In this document: in pieces, positions 27,544 to 37,084 of the stretch
Layout of the letters: each line of letters begins with the position of its first letter
How positions within the stretch are numbered: the stretch's first letter is position 1
From: Flavobacteriales bacterium UBA4466
GTDB lineage: Bacteria; Bacteroidota; Bacteroidia; Flavobacteriales_D; Sanyastnellaceae
Direction: 5' to 3'
Assembly: GCA_905182895.1 (NCBI GenBank)
Contig: CAJJDD010000001.1
Span: 1 to 59,325 of the forward strand
Length of the DNA stretch: 59,325 nucleotides
The notes under the pieces: generated by a model
What the model saw: the letters and a program-made list of their open reading frames with translations, nothing else
Told to the model about the DNA's origin: nothing
The model's database searches: none
Made by a program: the position numbers and the translations under genes

Positions 27544-30508
27544 TTATTGGTTTGAATAAAGACTTTCTATATCGAGCTTTTCTTTACCCACAGAAACTTT
27601 CGAACCAATAGTAATCTTAGAATCTAAATCCAATAACATTCTGCCTTTCACCTGTTCAGAAGAAGGAGTTACGGTAATACTGGCTGGTCCATATTCTGGT
27701 TTTTTTCTAAACGCTGCGTATGTATAATCACAGTTTTTTAAACGCACATCAGTAACTTCTAATTGAGAGTAATCCTTAGAAGCTATTCCTATTACAGCTC
27801 CGTTTATGCTGGTGTTAGAAATTTTAAGTTGAGAGTTTTCTCCACCAGAGATTCCTTTATCTCCTGCTTTAGATATTTCACAGCCTATTATTTCTATCTG
27901 ACTTCCAGAGAAGTCTAGGGCGTCATTTTTGGTTAAGGTTATAACAGAATTAGACAATACACCTGTGCAGAAATCGGCATCAAAACCATCTGAGAGTGTG
28001 TTGCTCACCGTGCTTTCAGTCATAGTGAACTTAGATCGAATAATGTTCAATCCATCTTCACATTGATTATCATTAAAAGAGCAGTTGGCTATGGCCACAG
28101 AGCCGCCATATAGAGTAACCGCACCAGTTAAAATCCAGTGATTCTTATTCATGGAGTTTAGTCCAGTAAAGTGCGTGTTTTCCAGAATAGAATGTCCGTG
28201 TTCAGAGAATACATTAAAGCCCGAGCCGGTGCTGTCTGAAGAGAAAATGTGAACAGGGTTTTCTGGTGTTCCTTTAATTTCTACTGGGATATAACTTATA
28301 AACCCAGCAGTATTTGTGAGGTCTATAGAAGATCCTGCTTCTATTATCAGCTTTTCAGCATCGGTAGCCACTACATTTTTAGTGAAAGAATAAGTGCCCT
28401 TAGGGATTGTTATAATACCTTTCTTTTTATACTGATTTAAGACAGAAGAGAAGTCTCCTCTTACGTCTATATTATCTGGTAGAGGCCATTTAGAGATCTT
28501 CTCCCTAATTAACTTTCCTCCTAGGTTCTTAGGGACATAATAAACATATTTCACATCTGAGGGGAGGAAGAGGTGTTTGGTCTCATAATCTGAAGTGAAT
28601 CCAGTAAAATCAACCGAAGAATCTAAGAGAATAAGTTGGTCTGGAAGAGAATCTGTGCTATACGCTTTTACAGAAATATCAGACTGATGAAAGTTTCTTA
28701 ACGAAATTTTCTTCATTCCGCCTTCCTCATTTTCTAAATGCGCTTTTAACGCTATAGCAGGACGGAAATAATCTAGGGTGTCTGGAAATTTTTGCCACAC
28801 ATCTTTCACGAATGTTACTTCCTTAAAATCTTTCATGAACGTCAAAAGAGAATCTTTCTCAGACTCCATAGCACGAGGCACTTTTCTCGAAAAAATCCAA
28901 GTCTACTTGAGCTTGATAGAAAGGGTATTCATACGCTAGCAAGTCTAAGTTGGATTGAATTTTAGCTGCATTGTTTTCATTGAAATTTTAAATATAATCT
29001 ACGGAACCTAGCTTTTGTATATAAGACAAATAGAAATCTCTGAAGTTAACATCACGGAGAAGAGCTAGATTTAGATTGGTCGGTCTCCTCTCTGTCAGAA
29101 CTTCGTCTACTAGGTAGAACAGTCTTCTTCCTGTTATATGTTGTTTATCCTGGAAACAATCATACAGAATAGGTTCTAGCTTAGCGGTAACAGGGTTGTA
29201 ATACTGGCGCTGGTTATGCCATGCTTGAGCGTGGTCTACGTTTCCTAAATCCAGAATAGCGATGTACTTAGCGAAAGCTTCTAGATTGACATAGTTGTTT
29301 GGGTCGCTTTCGAGATTTTTATACTTGTTTAAGTTACTCTGAGCTACTAAAAACTGTTCATGAAGCGTAGCGCTTTTGTGAGTTCTGTTTTTCTTAAAAG
29401 GAAGTATTGTACTTGACATAAATGCAGGAGAAAGCACTTTTCTGGGTTTAGTTTCTAAGTCATAGTTGAGTTGCCACAAACCCTCCTCATCTAATTTCAC
29501 GATAGGTCCTTCTCGCCTATTTCTAGCCTCTAGTAATTGTTTATCGAAGTGTTCTTCTAAAGCATAAGCTCCTTTTATTTCGCCATTTATTTCTACATTG
29601 ACAAAATCATACCTAGTAGTAAGTAAATCTTCTTCAGCGCATATTTGATGAATATACCATTCTAGCATCATCCCTCTGGTCTCTGGGTTTTGTATAGAGA
29701 AAGACTTAAGTCCATTATATGCATTGTTTCCTGAAGTTTTAATTCTAAGAGAATATTTATCCGTTTTCAAATGATCAGTCCAATCTCCTTTAAGTCTTAA
29801 CTTAACAGGAGTAGAATCTCCTTTCTGCAGAATGAATCCTTTTACATACTTCTTGAATTCTTTTCTGAGAATCATTTCTTTTCTTCCCTCAGTTAAAAAG
29901 CTATCGAGCAAAGAAAATTGATGCGGTGGAATATATATTCTAAGTGTGGAGTCTGTAACAGGAGGTTTAGGAGTAGATGACATTCTAACGATAGAGGCAT
30001 CATCGAAATAGATGTCCGAATTCGTAGAGTTAAGTCCATACACCTTAACTACATCATAATCTTTTATAGCTTTAAACGTATTGGTCATAAGAGTCCATTC
30101 TCCTTCAGTTTTGGCTGTGAAGCAATTAGAGTCATATTGGACTGTTTTATTATCAGAAATAATCACGTTACCAACTTTCGAAGGTTTAGCTGATTTAAAC
30201 CATATCTCAGCATGGATGAGTTCTCCTTTCTTTACGTTTCTGAATTCGACTGTAAAGGCATAAGGAGCTGACTTATTAGTTTTGCAAGAGTAGTTACCTG
30301 TATGAGAATAATCGGCAGATCTTTGAAGACCATTGAAGAACGATTTTTCATGACATTGGAATAAATCTCCTTTATTTTCCTCAGCGCTACAGGTGAGTCT
30401 CTGAACTATTAAGTCGCTATGAGCGTTGGTTTTATAACCATCACTGCAACTGCTTAAAGCTGAGGTAGTGAGCACAATAGAGAAGATAATATAAAACCAG
30501 TTTTTCAT
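27544..30508 (-). CDS. Lipoprotein joining a jelly-roll-like domain, a CotH-type kinase domain and a parallel beta-helix (two frameshifts)
   Basis: A lipoprotein leader (LSSC, Cys 21) leads to a region (about 30-175) resembling a carbohydrate-binding jelly roll (YSHTGNYSC, FKSAKPSK, DIYFDDASIVR). Next is a CotH domain (about 190-500): LRLKGDWTDHLKTDKYSLRI, KSFSIQNPETRG, GAYALEEHFDKQLLEAR, and NVDHAQAWHNQ ... PILYDCFQD, matching the Lys, Glu and Asp of CotH atypical kinases. The frame breaks at 28988 and near 28885. Joined, it reads through NFNENNAAKIQ, AQVDLDFFEKSARAMESEKD and into a parallel beta-helix (about 690-945: GAVTLYGGSVAIANCSF, DALDFSGSQIEIIGCEISKA). Total about 985 residues. CotH proteins phosphorylate coat proteins in Bacillus, while here the target and activity are unknown. 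Confidence 0.8.
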
Positions 30509-30641
30509 TTGTTACATCATATTGCAAAGCGTAAAAGTAGGTTTTATAGCCTCTTTACCTAAAGCTCAATTTAGTATTTATCTCACACTCTTAGTACCTT
30601 TTCATATATTTCGAGTTATTACAAGTAGAAAGAACATTTAC

Positions 30642-32813
30642 ATGAGGATATTTTTACTGTTTATAGTCCTATTATCTGTAAAGTATGCAGGCGCTCAATC
30701 GTGGAATGAATACTTCGAAGCCGGTAATGGTGCGCTGGAAAACGAAGACTACTTTTCGTCTAATTATTATTTTGGGAAATGTATGGAGTTGGACTCCACC
30801 GTTTTTGATCTGAACGTAAGGTATGCAGAGAGTTTAAGACTGACCAAGAAATATCACTTAGCAGAACATCAGTACGGTAAAGTATTCTCTAAAGACAAAG
30901 GAAAGCTCTTTCCGCTGGGGCAGTTTAAGCTGGGTGAAATGCTTTATATGAATGGAAAATATAAAGAAGCTGTAAGAAACTTCAAGAAGTTTAAGAGGAA
31001 GAGAAAGAAGGATGTCGATGCTTCTTTTTATGATTTAGCTGCGCAATGGGTGAAAACTGCCACATTCGCGTTGAATACTAAGAATGCAGTTCTAGACTCT
31101 AGGTTAGAAGACGTTCCGTCTGTAATAAATGAAGGTGAACTTCAGCTTTCTCCTGTAATGAGAGATTCTACACTTTATTTTTCGAGTTATTCAGAGTTGG
31201 GAGATTTTCTAGAGTTAAAAGAAGTAATGATTACTGATTCTCTGCTAGGCGAAAAGAACTCGATAGTCGTGCTTGGCATAAATGCTGAGTTGGATGTGGC
31301 TAATCTTACATTTGGAAAAGGCGCAGAAGTGTTTTTTAGTGTTTGTTCGGGAGATACATGTGCTATTTATGAAGGACAGTTTGAGGCTAATGTGATTTCG
31401 TCTATTTCTGAACTTTCCTTTTTCGCTAGTTCTGAGAGTGTTTCTATGCCGCATTACACGCAAAGAAATGGGAAAGAGTTTTTATTCTTCGTTTCTAATG
31501 CAGAAGGCGGACAAGGAAGCAGAGATATCTGGTATTCTGAGAGGTCTGGAGATACATGGTCTAAAGGTATAAACCTCGGAAAAACCATAAACACTCCAGG
31601 AGAAGAGGTTTCTCCTTTTTATGATGGAGAAAAGTTATTCTTTAGTTCTAACTGGCATAATGGTTTTGGAGGTTTTGACATTGTCTTTTCAGAAGGTTGG
31701 CTGGCGCAATGGAAAGAAGTCACCAACCCAGGAAAACCCATCAATTCCTCATATCATGATTTGTATTATACCTATAACACAGAGGATAAGAAAGGATGGT
31801 TTTCAAGCAATAGAGTCTCTGGTGAAAACCTGTTAAACTCTACTTGCTGCAGTAAGATTTATGCCTTCGAATATCCAGACTCTTTGGAAGTAGGAAGAAA
31901 AAGCTATAAAGATTTAGAGGAACTGAATAAACACCTTCCAGTGACTTTGTTTTTTCATAATGACGAACCGAATCCTCGAACCAAGCTCATAGAGACAGAG
32001 TTTAATTATTTGACTACTTACCAAGAATACTTAGAGCTCATACCTGCTTATAAGAAAGAAAACTCTAGAGGAACCAGAGGAGAATCCAAATTAGATGCAG
32101 AACTGGATGTAGAAGACTTCTTTGAATTATTGGTAGAAAAAGGAGTTTCCGATTTAGCACTCTTCTCGAAGCTACTGCTCAAAGAGTTGGCCACAGGAAA
32201 AAGCGTTGAGTTAGAAGTTAAAGGCTATGCTAGTCCAAGAGCCAAGTCTGATTATAATGAGAAGCTATCTCGGAGAAGGATAAATAGTTTAGTCAATTAT
32301 TTAAACGAATATGAAGGAGGAGTATTTAGACCCTATTTGAAGCAGAAAGCTTTTAATGGTGCAGAGCTTATTATCGTAGAAAATCCTTTTGGCGAGCAAG
32401 CTGCAGCGAAGGGTGTAAGTGATGCCCTAGAAGATGAAAAAGAATCTATTTATAGCAGAGGAGCTAGGTTAGAGCGTAAAATAGAAATAAGGTCAGTTAC
32501 ATTTAAGGAAACGGAGTTAAAAGAAAGTGAAGCTGTTATAGAGTTAGGAGATATTAGGGAGGGAGAATTGATTTCGAGTATTTATACGTTAACTAACTCT
32601 ACCGATATGGATATTCAGTTGGATAGTATTGTCAGCTCATGTGGGTGCACAGTGCCTAGTTTAGTGAGTGACTTCATTCCTGCTGGAGAAAGTATAGATA
32701 TAACCTTAGAGTTTGATGCTTCAGAAAAAGAGGGTTATCAAGAAAAAAAAGTAGCCATTTATAGCTCCACCCACAGAGCCTAAGGTTTTAATCATCAAAT
32801 CCTTTATTCATTA
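30642..32813 (+). CDS. TPR/PD40/OmpA-like protein ending in DUF1573 (frameshift near end)
   Basis: The ATG at 30642 gives a signal peptide (MRIFLLFIVLLSVKYAGAQS). TPR-like repeats follow (about 20-145: YNEYF-type helices, KKYHLAEHQYGKVF, NGKYKEAVRNFKKF), then PD40-type blades (LFFVSNAEGGQGSRDIWYSE, SPFYDGEKLFFSSNWHNGFG). A divergent OmpA-like domain (VELEVKGYASPRAKSDYNEK, LSRRRINSLVNYL) comes next, and last a DUF1573 domain with the hallmark VSSCGCTVPSL (about 660-670). An indel near 32767-32772 hides the end; restored it reads EPKVLIIKSFIH to the TAG at 32811. About 724 residues. An upstream extension to 30522 lacks signal features and is rejected. Likely periplasmic or outer-membrane linked. 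Confidence 0.78.
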
Positions 32814-32934
32814 GCCTAACAGTCTGATCATGAACAAACTGAATATTTGGTGCGGCAAGGGGATGTCTTGGGCTGGGGGATTGGGCTGGGTTTTGTGTAT
32901 TAACTTCGGCACCAAGATAAAACCGCAACAAAAA

Positions 32935-34353
32935 ATGAAATTTATTCAATACACACTTATCACTGGCTTATTACTTTCAGTGAGCTATTGCAGCGCTCAG
33001 AACATTACTGTTGGAAGTACAACACTCACAGAGCGCGAAGTAGCTGTTGGAGTTCAAGTTCCATGGGAGATAGTTTGGGGTCCAGATGGTCATATCTGGG
33101 CTACTGAAAGAAGAGGAAAAATTCTAAGAATAGAACCTACTTCTGGGACTACTACAGAAATACTAGATTACACTAATGAAGTAGATTATAGCGGAGGAGA
33201 GCCAGGAATGCTAGGGATGTGTTTACACCCAGACTTCATGAATACACCTTTGGTGTATGTAGTTTATGCCAGTCAGTCAGGGTTTAGTTATTCGGAGAAC
33301 TTAGTTTCATTCGATTGGAATGGCACTGAGCTGGTAAATCCAGTAGTTATACTAGATGATCTGCATGCTGGAGGTATTCACTCTGGTTCTAGAGTAATAG
33401 TGACACAGGATGGAAAACTTATGATGACTGTCGGTGATGGAGGAGATGGAGGTTCTTCTTCACAAAACATGAATAGTACTGGAGGGAAAACATTAAGAAT
33501 TAATCTTGACGGTTCCGTCCCTGCGGATAATCCAGACCCTACAAGTTATGTTTGGTCATACGGTCATAGAAATGCACAGGGATTAACTCAAGCTCCAGAT
33601 GGAAAGGTCTATAGCTCTGAGCACGGTCAGTCTGCACAAGATGAGCTTAACCTAATAGAGCCGGGTTTGAACTATGGATGGCCTGATGTAGAGGGTTTCT
33701 GTGATAATTACCCTGGGTCTGCTGGAGAGCCATCAGACTGTGAAGCGGCAGGTTTTACTGAGCCTCTTATAGAATGGAGACCGTGTATGGCTGTGAATGA
33801 TTTAATCTATTATAACCATCCATCTATTCCTGAGTTTGATAACACGCTGCTTATGGCTGTGATGAAGGGATTTAGTGGGCAGAGTGATAGAGGATTATTT
33901 ATTCTTCATTTAAATGATGATGGAACTGCTGTCGAGTTCGATGACAATGAAGATATTATTTTAGCTAATAAGGGAAGAGTGAGAGACATCTGTATGGACC
34001 CTAGTAATGGAGCTATTTATATCGCAGTAAACGGAAATTCATATCCAGGGAGTGGCCCAAATAAAATTTATGAGTATAAAAATGAAGCGTTTATCTCTGT
34101 GAGTGAGCGTGCTATGACTCAGACATTAAACATCTATCCAAATCCTTCTGCTGGGGATGTGAATTTTCAAGTAAGTGAGCATTTATTAGGCGGATCTTAT
34201 GAGGTGATTAGTTATGATGGGAAGAAAGTTTTAGAAGGATCTATTTCTTCTACAAAGTTTGAAATTAAAAGCGGTGCACTTAACTCAGGAAGCTATTATG
34301 TAGTGGTAAATGGAAATTTAGGAAGTATCTCTAGAACATTTATAATTCAATAA
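32935..34353 (+). CDS. Secreted PQQ-dependent sugar dehydrogenase (soluble GDH/aldose dehydrogenase type) with T9SS type A signal
   Basis: From the ATG at 32935 a signal peptide (ending CSAQ) precedes a six-bladed propeller: VPWEIVWGPDGHIWATERRG, GMLGMCLHPDFM, HAGGIHSGSRVIVTQDGKL, VWSYGHRNAQGLTQAPDGK, SSEHGQSAQDELNLIEPGLN, WPDVEGFCDNYPG. The His in GGIHSG and the Arg and Asp-rich stretches correspond to the catalytic and PQQ/calcium sites of soluble glucose dehydrogenases. A C-terminal T9SS sorting domain follows (LNIYPNPSAGDVNF, ... SRTFIIQ). About 472 residues. It should oxidise sugars in the outer membrane or outside, with PQQ supplied from elsewhere. The upstream start at 32830 is rejected because it lacks signal features. 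A TonB receptor follows. Confidence 0.86.
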   Translation: MKFIQYTLITGLLLSVSYCSAQNITVGSTTLTEREVAVGVQVPWEIVWGPDGHIWATERRGKILRIEPTSGTTTEILDYTNEVDYSGGEPGMLGMCLHPDFMNTPLVYVVYASQSGFSYSENLVSFDWNGTELVNPVVILDDLHAGGIHSGSRVIVTQDGKLMMTVGDGGDGGSSSQNMNSTGGKTLRINLDGSVPADNPDPTSYVWSYGHRNAQGLTQAPDGKVYSSEHGQSAQDELNLIEPGLNYGWPDVEGFCDNYPGSAGEPSDCEAAGFTEPLIEWRPCMAVNDLIYYNHPSIPEFDNTLLMAVMKGFSGQSDRGLFILHLNDDGTAVEFDDNEDIILANKGRVRDICMDPSNGAIYIAVNGNSYPGSGPNKIYEYKNEAFISVSERAMTQTLNIYPNPSAGDVNFQVSEHLLGGSYEVISYDGKKVLEGSISSTKFEIKSGALNSGSYYVVVNGNLGSISRTFIIQ

Positions 34354-34370
34354 AATATGATTTTAAAGAA

Positions 34371-34378
34371 TATCTTTG
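34371..34378 (+). promoter_or_regulatory. Candidate -7 element of the TonB receptor gene
   Basis: TATCTTTG fits TAnnTTTG and lies just six bases before the ATG at 34384, which predicts a leaderless or nearly leaderless transcript. Confidence 0.42.
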
Positions 34379-34383
34379 CATCG

Positions 34384-36569
34384 ATGCGGTTGGCTTTGCT
34401 TCTTTTTTTTAGTGGTTTTTTCAGGAACCGCATTAGCTCAGGGACCTCTCATATTAGAAGGTGAAGTATCTAATATAGATGAAGGGGCCTTTTCTATGGC
34501 GTCCATTTTAAATAATAAAGAGTCTAACTATTATTTTCCTATTAAAAATTTAGCAGAAACCTCAGACACACTTAAGAGAGAGCTTGTAATACCTTTAAGC
34601 ATAGCTGTCATTCAAGAGAGAGGATTTATGCAAAACCCATTAGGCTCGAGTGTTTATCCTGTATCTGAGATAGGCGCTGCAGAGCTAGAAAGCACCAATA
34701 ATTTCTCTGTCCAAGATGCCCTAAATCAAATTCCGGGAGTGAAAATGGATAGCCGAGGATATAACGGAAGCAGAAGACTGAGCTTAAGAGGAACCATAGC
34801 GCGTTCTCCATTCGGAGTAAGAAATGTACGAATGAAAGTGAACGGCTTTCCCATCACATCTTCTGATGGCTCATCGGCATTAGAGTTAATAGAGCCGGCA
34901 GACATTCAGTCTATGACTATCTATAAAGGACCCTCTGGGAGTTATGAAATGACAGGAACAGGTGGAGTAATCTCTACTAAGTTAAAATCTGTATATAAAC
35001 CATTAGCAGCCAGTGCGGAATTAACTTTTGGTGCAGGCATAGCAGAACTGCTAATGAGAACTCATTTCAGTGCGGGATTTGCTTTAAAAAAATTCTCAGC
35101 TAGAATAAGTGGGGTTTACTCCAATAATGATGGGTATAGAACGCAAGAAGCCAACGATAAAAAACAACTCACATTTACGGCTGACTACGAGGTAAACAAC
35201 AGACTCAAGTATGACATTCTAGGAATGCTTTATGAGGGTTACTGGGAGCTCCCAGGGCACATAACTTTAGATGATGTGGAAGAAGACCCTACAAGTGCTA
35301 ATCCTAATAGTGTAGGCTATAATGCGCATGTAGCCAGAAAAAGAGCTTATATCGGAGTTCATCAGAGGGCTGACATAAGTGAGAAGCTATGGAATGATAC
35401 ATGGATATTTGGGCATTTCTCTGACAAGCTAAATCCTTATGGAACATTCCCAGGGTTTCAAGGGTTAAAAGATGAAACGTCAAGAGAGCTAGGAGGGAGA
35501 ACCGAGTTTGCCTTTATGCCTAGACCTAGTCTCATATAATTGGAAGTTTAAGTTAGGAGCCCAATGGCAAAACTTCTCTAATCAAATAGAGGAATTCAAT
35601 AATGTGCTAGGGGAAAAAGGAACACTTAAATATGATAATTCTACAGTAGTTACTGAAGGATTAATATTCGCATCGGCTGAGTATATACTGAATGATAAAC
35701 TGACTGCCAATGGTCAGTTGGGTTATAATATCTATAACCTAGATAATTCAGGCATAAACCCAAGTAATGATGCTAATTTAGATTACAGCATCAAGGGAAA
35801 CACGAAGGTTTTACCAAGGGTAGGAGTAAATTATAAGCTTACCTCCACTGTAAATACGAGTCTTTCCTACGCTCAGGGAGTTGGTTACCCTAGCATTTTT
35901 GAATGGGTAGATACAGATTCTGGATTATTCAGTAACACCCTAGACGCAGAAACTTCAGATAATTTGGAACTTTCATTTAAAGGAAGAAAATCAACAGGGA
36001 AGGGTGAGTTTGACTGGTTGGTGTCGGGTTATTCAGCACGTGTTACCAATACCATTACTGAGAGAGAAAATGAAGAAGTGATTACTTTCTACGAAAATTC
36101 AGGAGAGAGCAGCCAGCTAGGGTTAGAAGGACAAGTGAGTTATTCAGAAAGTTTTGGTTTTAGCGCTGTGAAAGTCTATGCTACATTCACCTATAACGAT
36201 TACGCACTTAAGAATGATACGGGGAGCACGAAGTTAAACATAGCAGGAATTCCTGATTATGTAGCAGGTTTCGGGGCTCAGTGGAAGCGTAAAGGTCTAA
36301 GTCTAGATTTAAACGGAAGGTATGTGAGTGAAATCACCACCACTTTGGGAGAAGACTATAATTCTGAAACAGATTACCTTTTACTGAATGCTAAGGCTGG
36401 TTATGCATTTAATAAAAAGAAGCTATGGAGATATGCCGTGGAGTTAGGCGCTAATAATTTATTAGACCAGACTTACACGTCATTCTATCGATTAAACGCC
36501 ACTGGGAAAATTTATAATCCAATGGCAGGCTTTAACATTTACGCGAGTTTAAAAGTCAATTTTAATTAA
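34384..36569 (+). CDS. TonB-dependent outer-membrane receptor (two frameshifts)
   Basis: The ATG at 34384 with one T removed from the T6 run at 34416-34421 gives the leader MRLALLLFFSGFSGTALAQG. A plug domain follows (VQDALNQIPGVKMDSRGYNG, SLRGTIARSPFGVRNVRMK, VNGFPITSSDGSSALELIEP, GTGGVI), then a barrel with TonB-receptor repeats (RYVSEITTTLGEDYNSETDY). A second indel at 35510-35540 splits the barrel. The barrel closes with FNIYASLKVNF. Joined length about 728 residues. No long carboxypeptidase-like N-terminal extension (as in SusC) is seen. Ligand unknown; the preceding PQQ-type dehydrogenase raises the possibility of PQQ or sugar-acid uptake, an inference only. Confidence 0.85.
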
Positions 36570-36693
36570 TTTCCTTTAGCAGAAAAAAATCTAGGCGGAG
36601 TATTCATAGCTGAGTATGTGAATATCTCGTGCAGCAAAAAAAGTAGGTTTAGATAGAGAATTTTTACATTGCAGTGCAAATCTAATTCAGAAA

Positions 36694-37083
36694 ATGCCTA
36701 AAAGAGAAGAGACAAGCTGCCAAGAATGTGGAGGTAAACTCAACGGAAGAAGAGATAAAAAATTCTGTGATGTAAGTTGCAGAAATGCATTTAACAATAC
36801 TCTGAATATTGAGAAAGCAGGAATCGTTCGAAGAATAAATAACTATCTAAGAAAGAATAGGCTTATTCTAAAAGATTTAAAAGCGCGTTACCCTGAAAAA
36901 AGAGCGTGCAATGTGCACAGAAGTCAACTTACCGATTCGGGCTTTAGATTTGATTTCTACACCAGTTCTTATACCACCAAGCAGGGAAATGTTTATTTCT
37001 TTAATTATGAATTCGGTTTTATGGAATTAGAAGAAGACCGCATAGTGATCGTTGAAAATATAGACGAAAAGAAGAGAGTTTAA
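36694..37083 (+). CDS. Small zinc-ribbon protein of unknown function
   Basis: The 129-residue protein begins with a treble-clef-like metal site: CQECGGK (Cys x2 Cys) and, 12 residues later, FCDVSCRN (Cys x3 Cys), a four-Cys zinc finger. The rest (RINNYLRKNRLILKDLKARY, TKQGNVYFFNYEFGF) is basic then aromatic. I recognise it as a short conserved Bacteroidota family but know no function. It may bind nucleic acid or RNA. It is followed at one base by the convergent glycoside hydrolase. A run of upstream bases (36570-36693) holds no other gene. Confidence 0.78.
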   Translation: MPKREETSCQECGGKLNGRRDKKFCDVSCRNAFNNTLNIEKAGIVRRINNYLRKNRLILKDLKARYPEKRACNVHRSQLTDSGFRFDFYTSSYTTKQGNVYFFNYEFGFMELEEDRIVIVENIDEKKRV

Positions 37084-37084
37084 A

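Noticed and set aside
30522-30641. Upstream extension of the TPR/PD40/DUF1573 protein
   Set aside because: The extra 40 residues begin at a frame-opening codon, lack signal features, and the ATG at 30642 starts a clean signal peptide.
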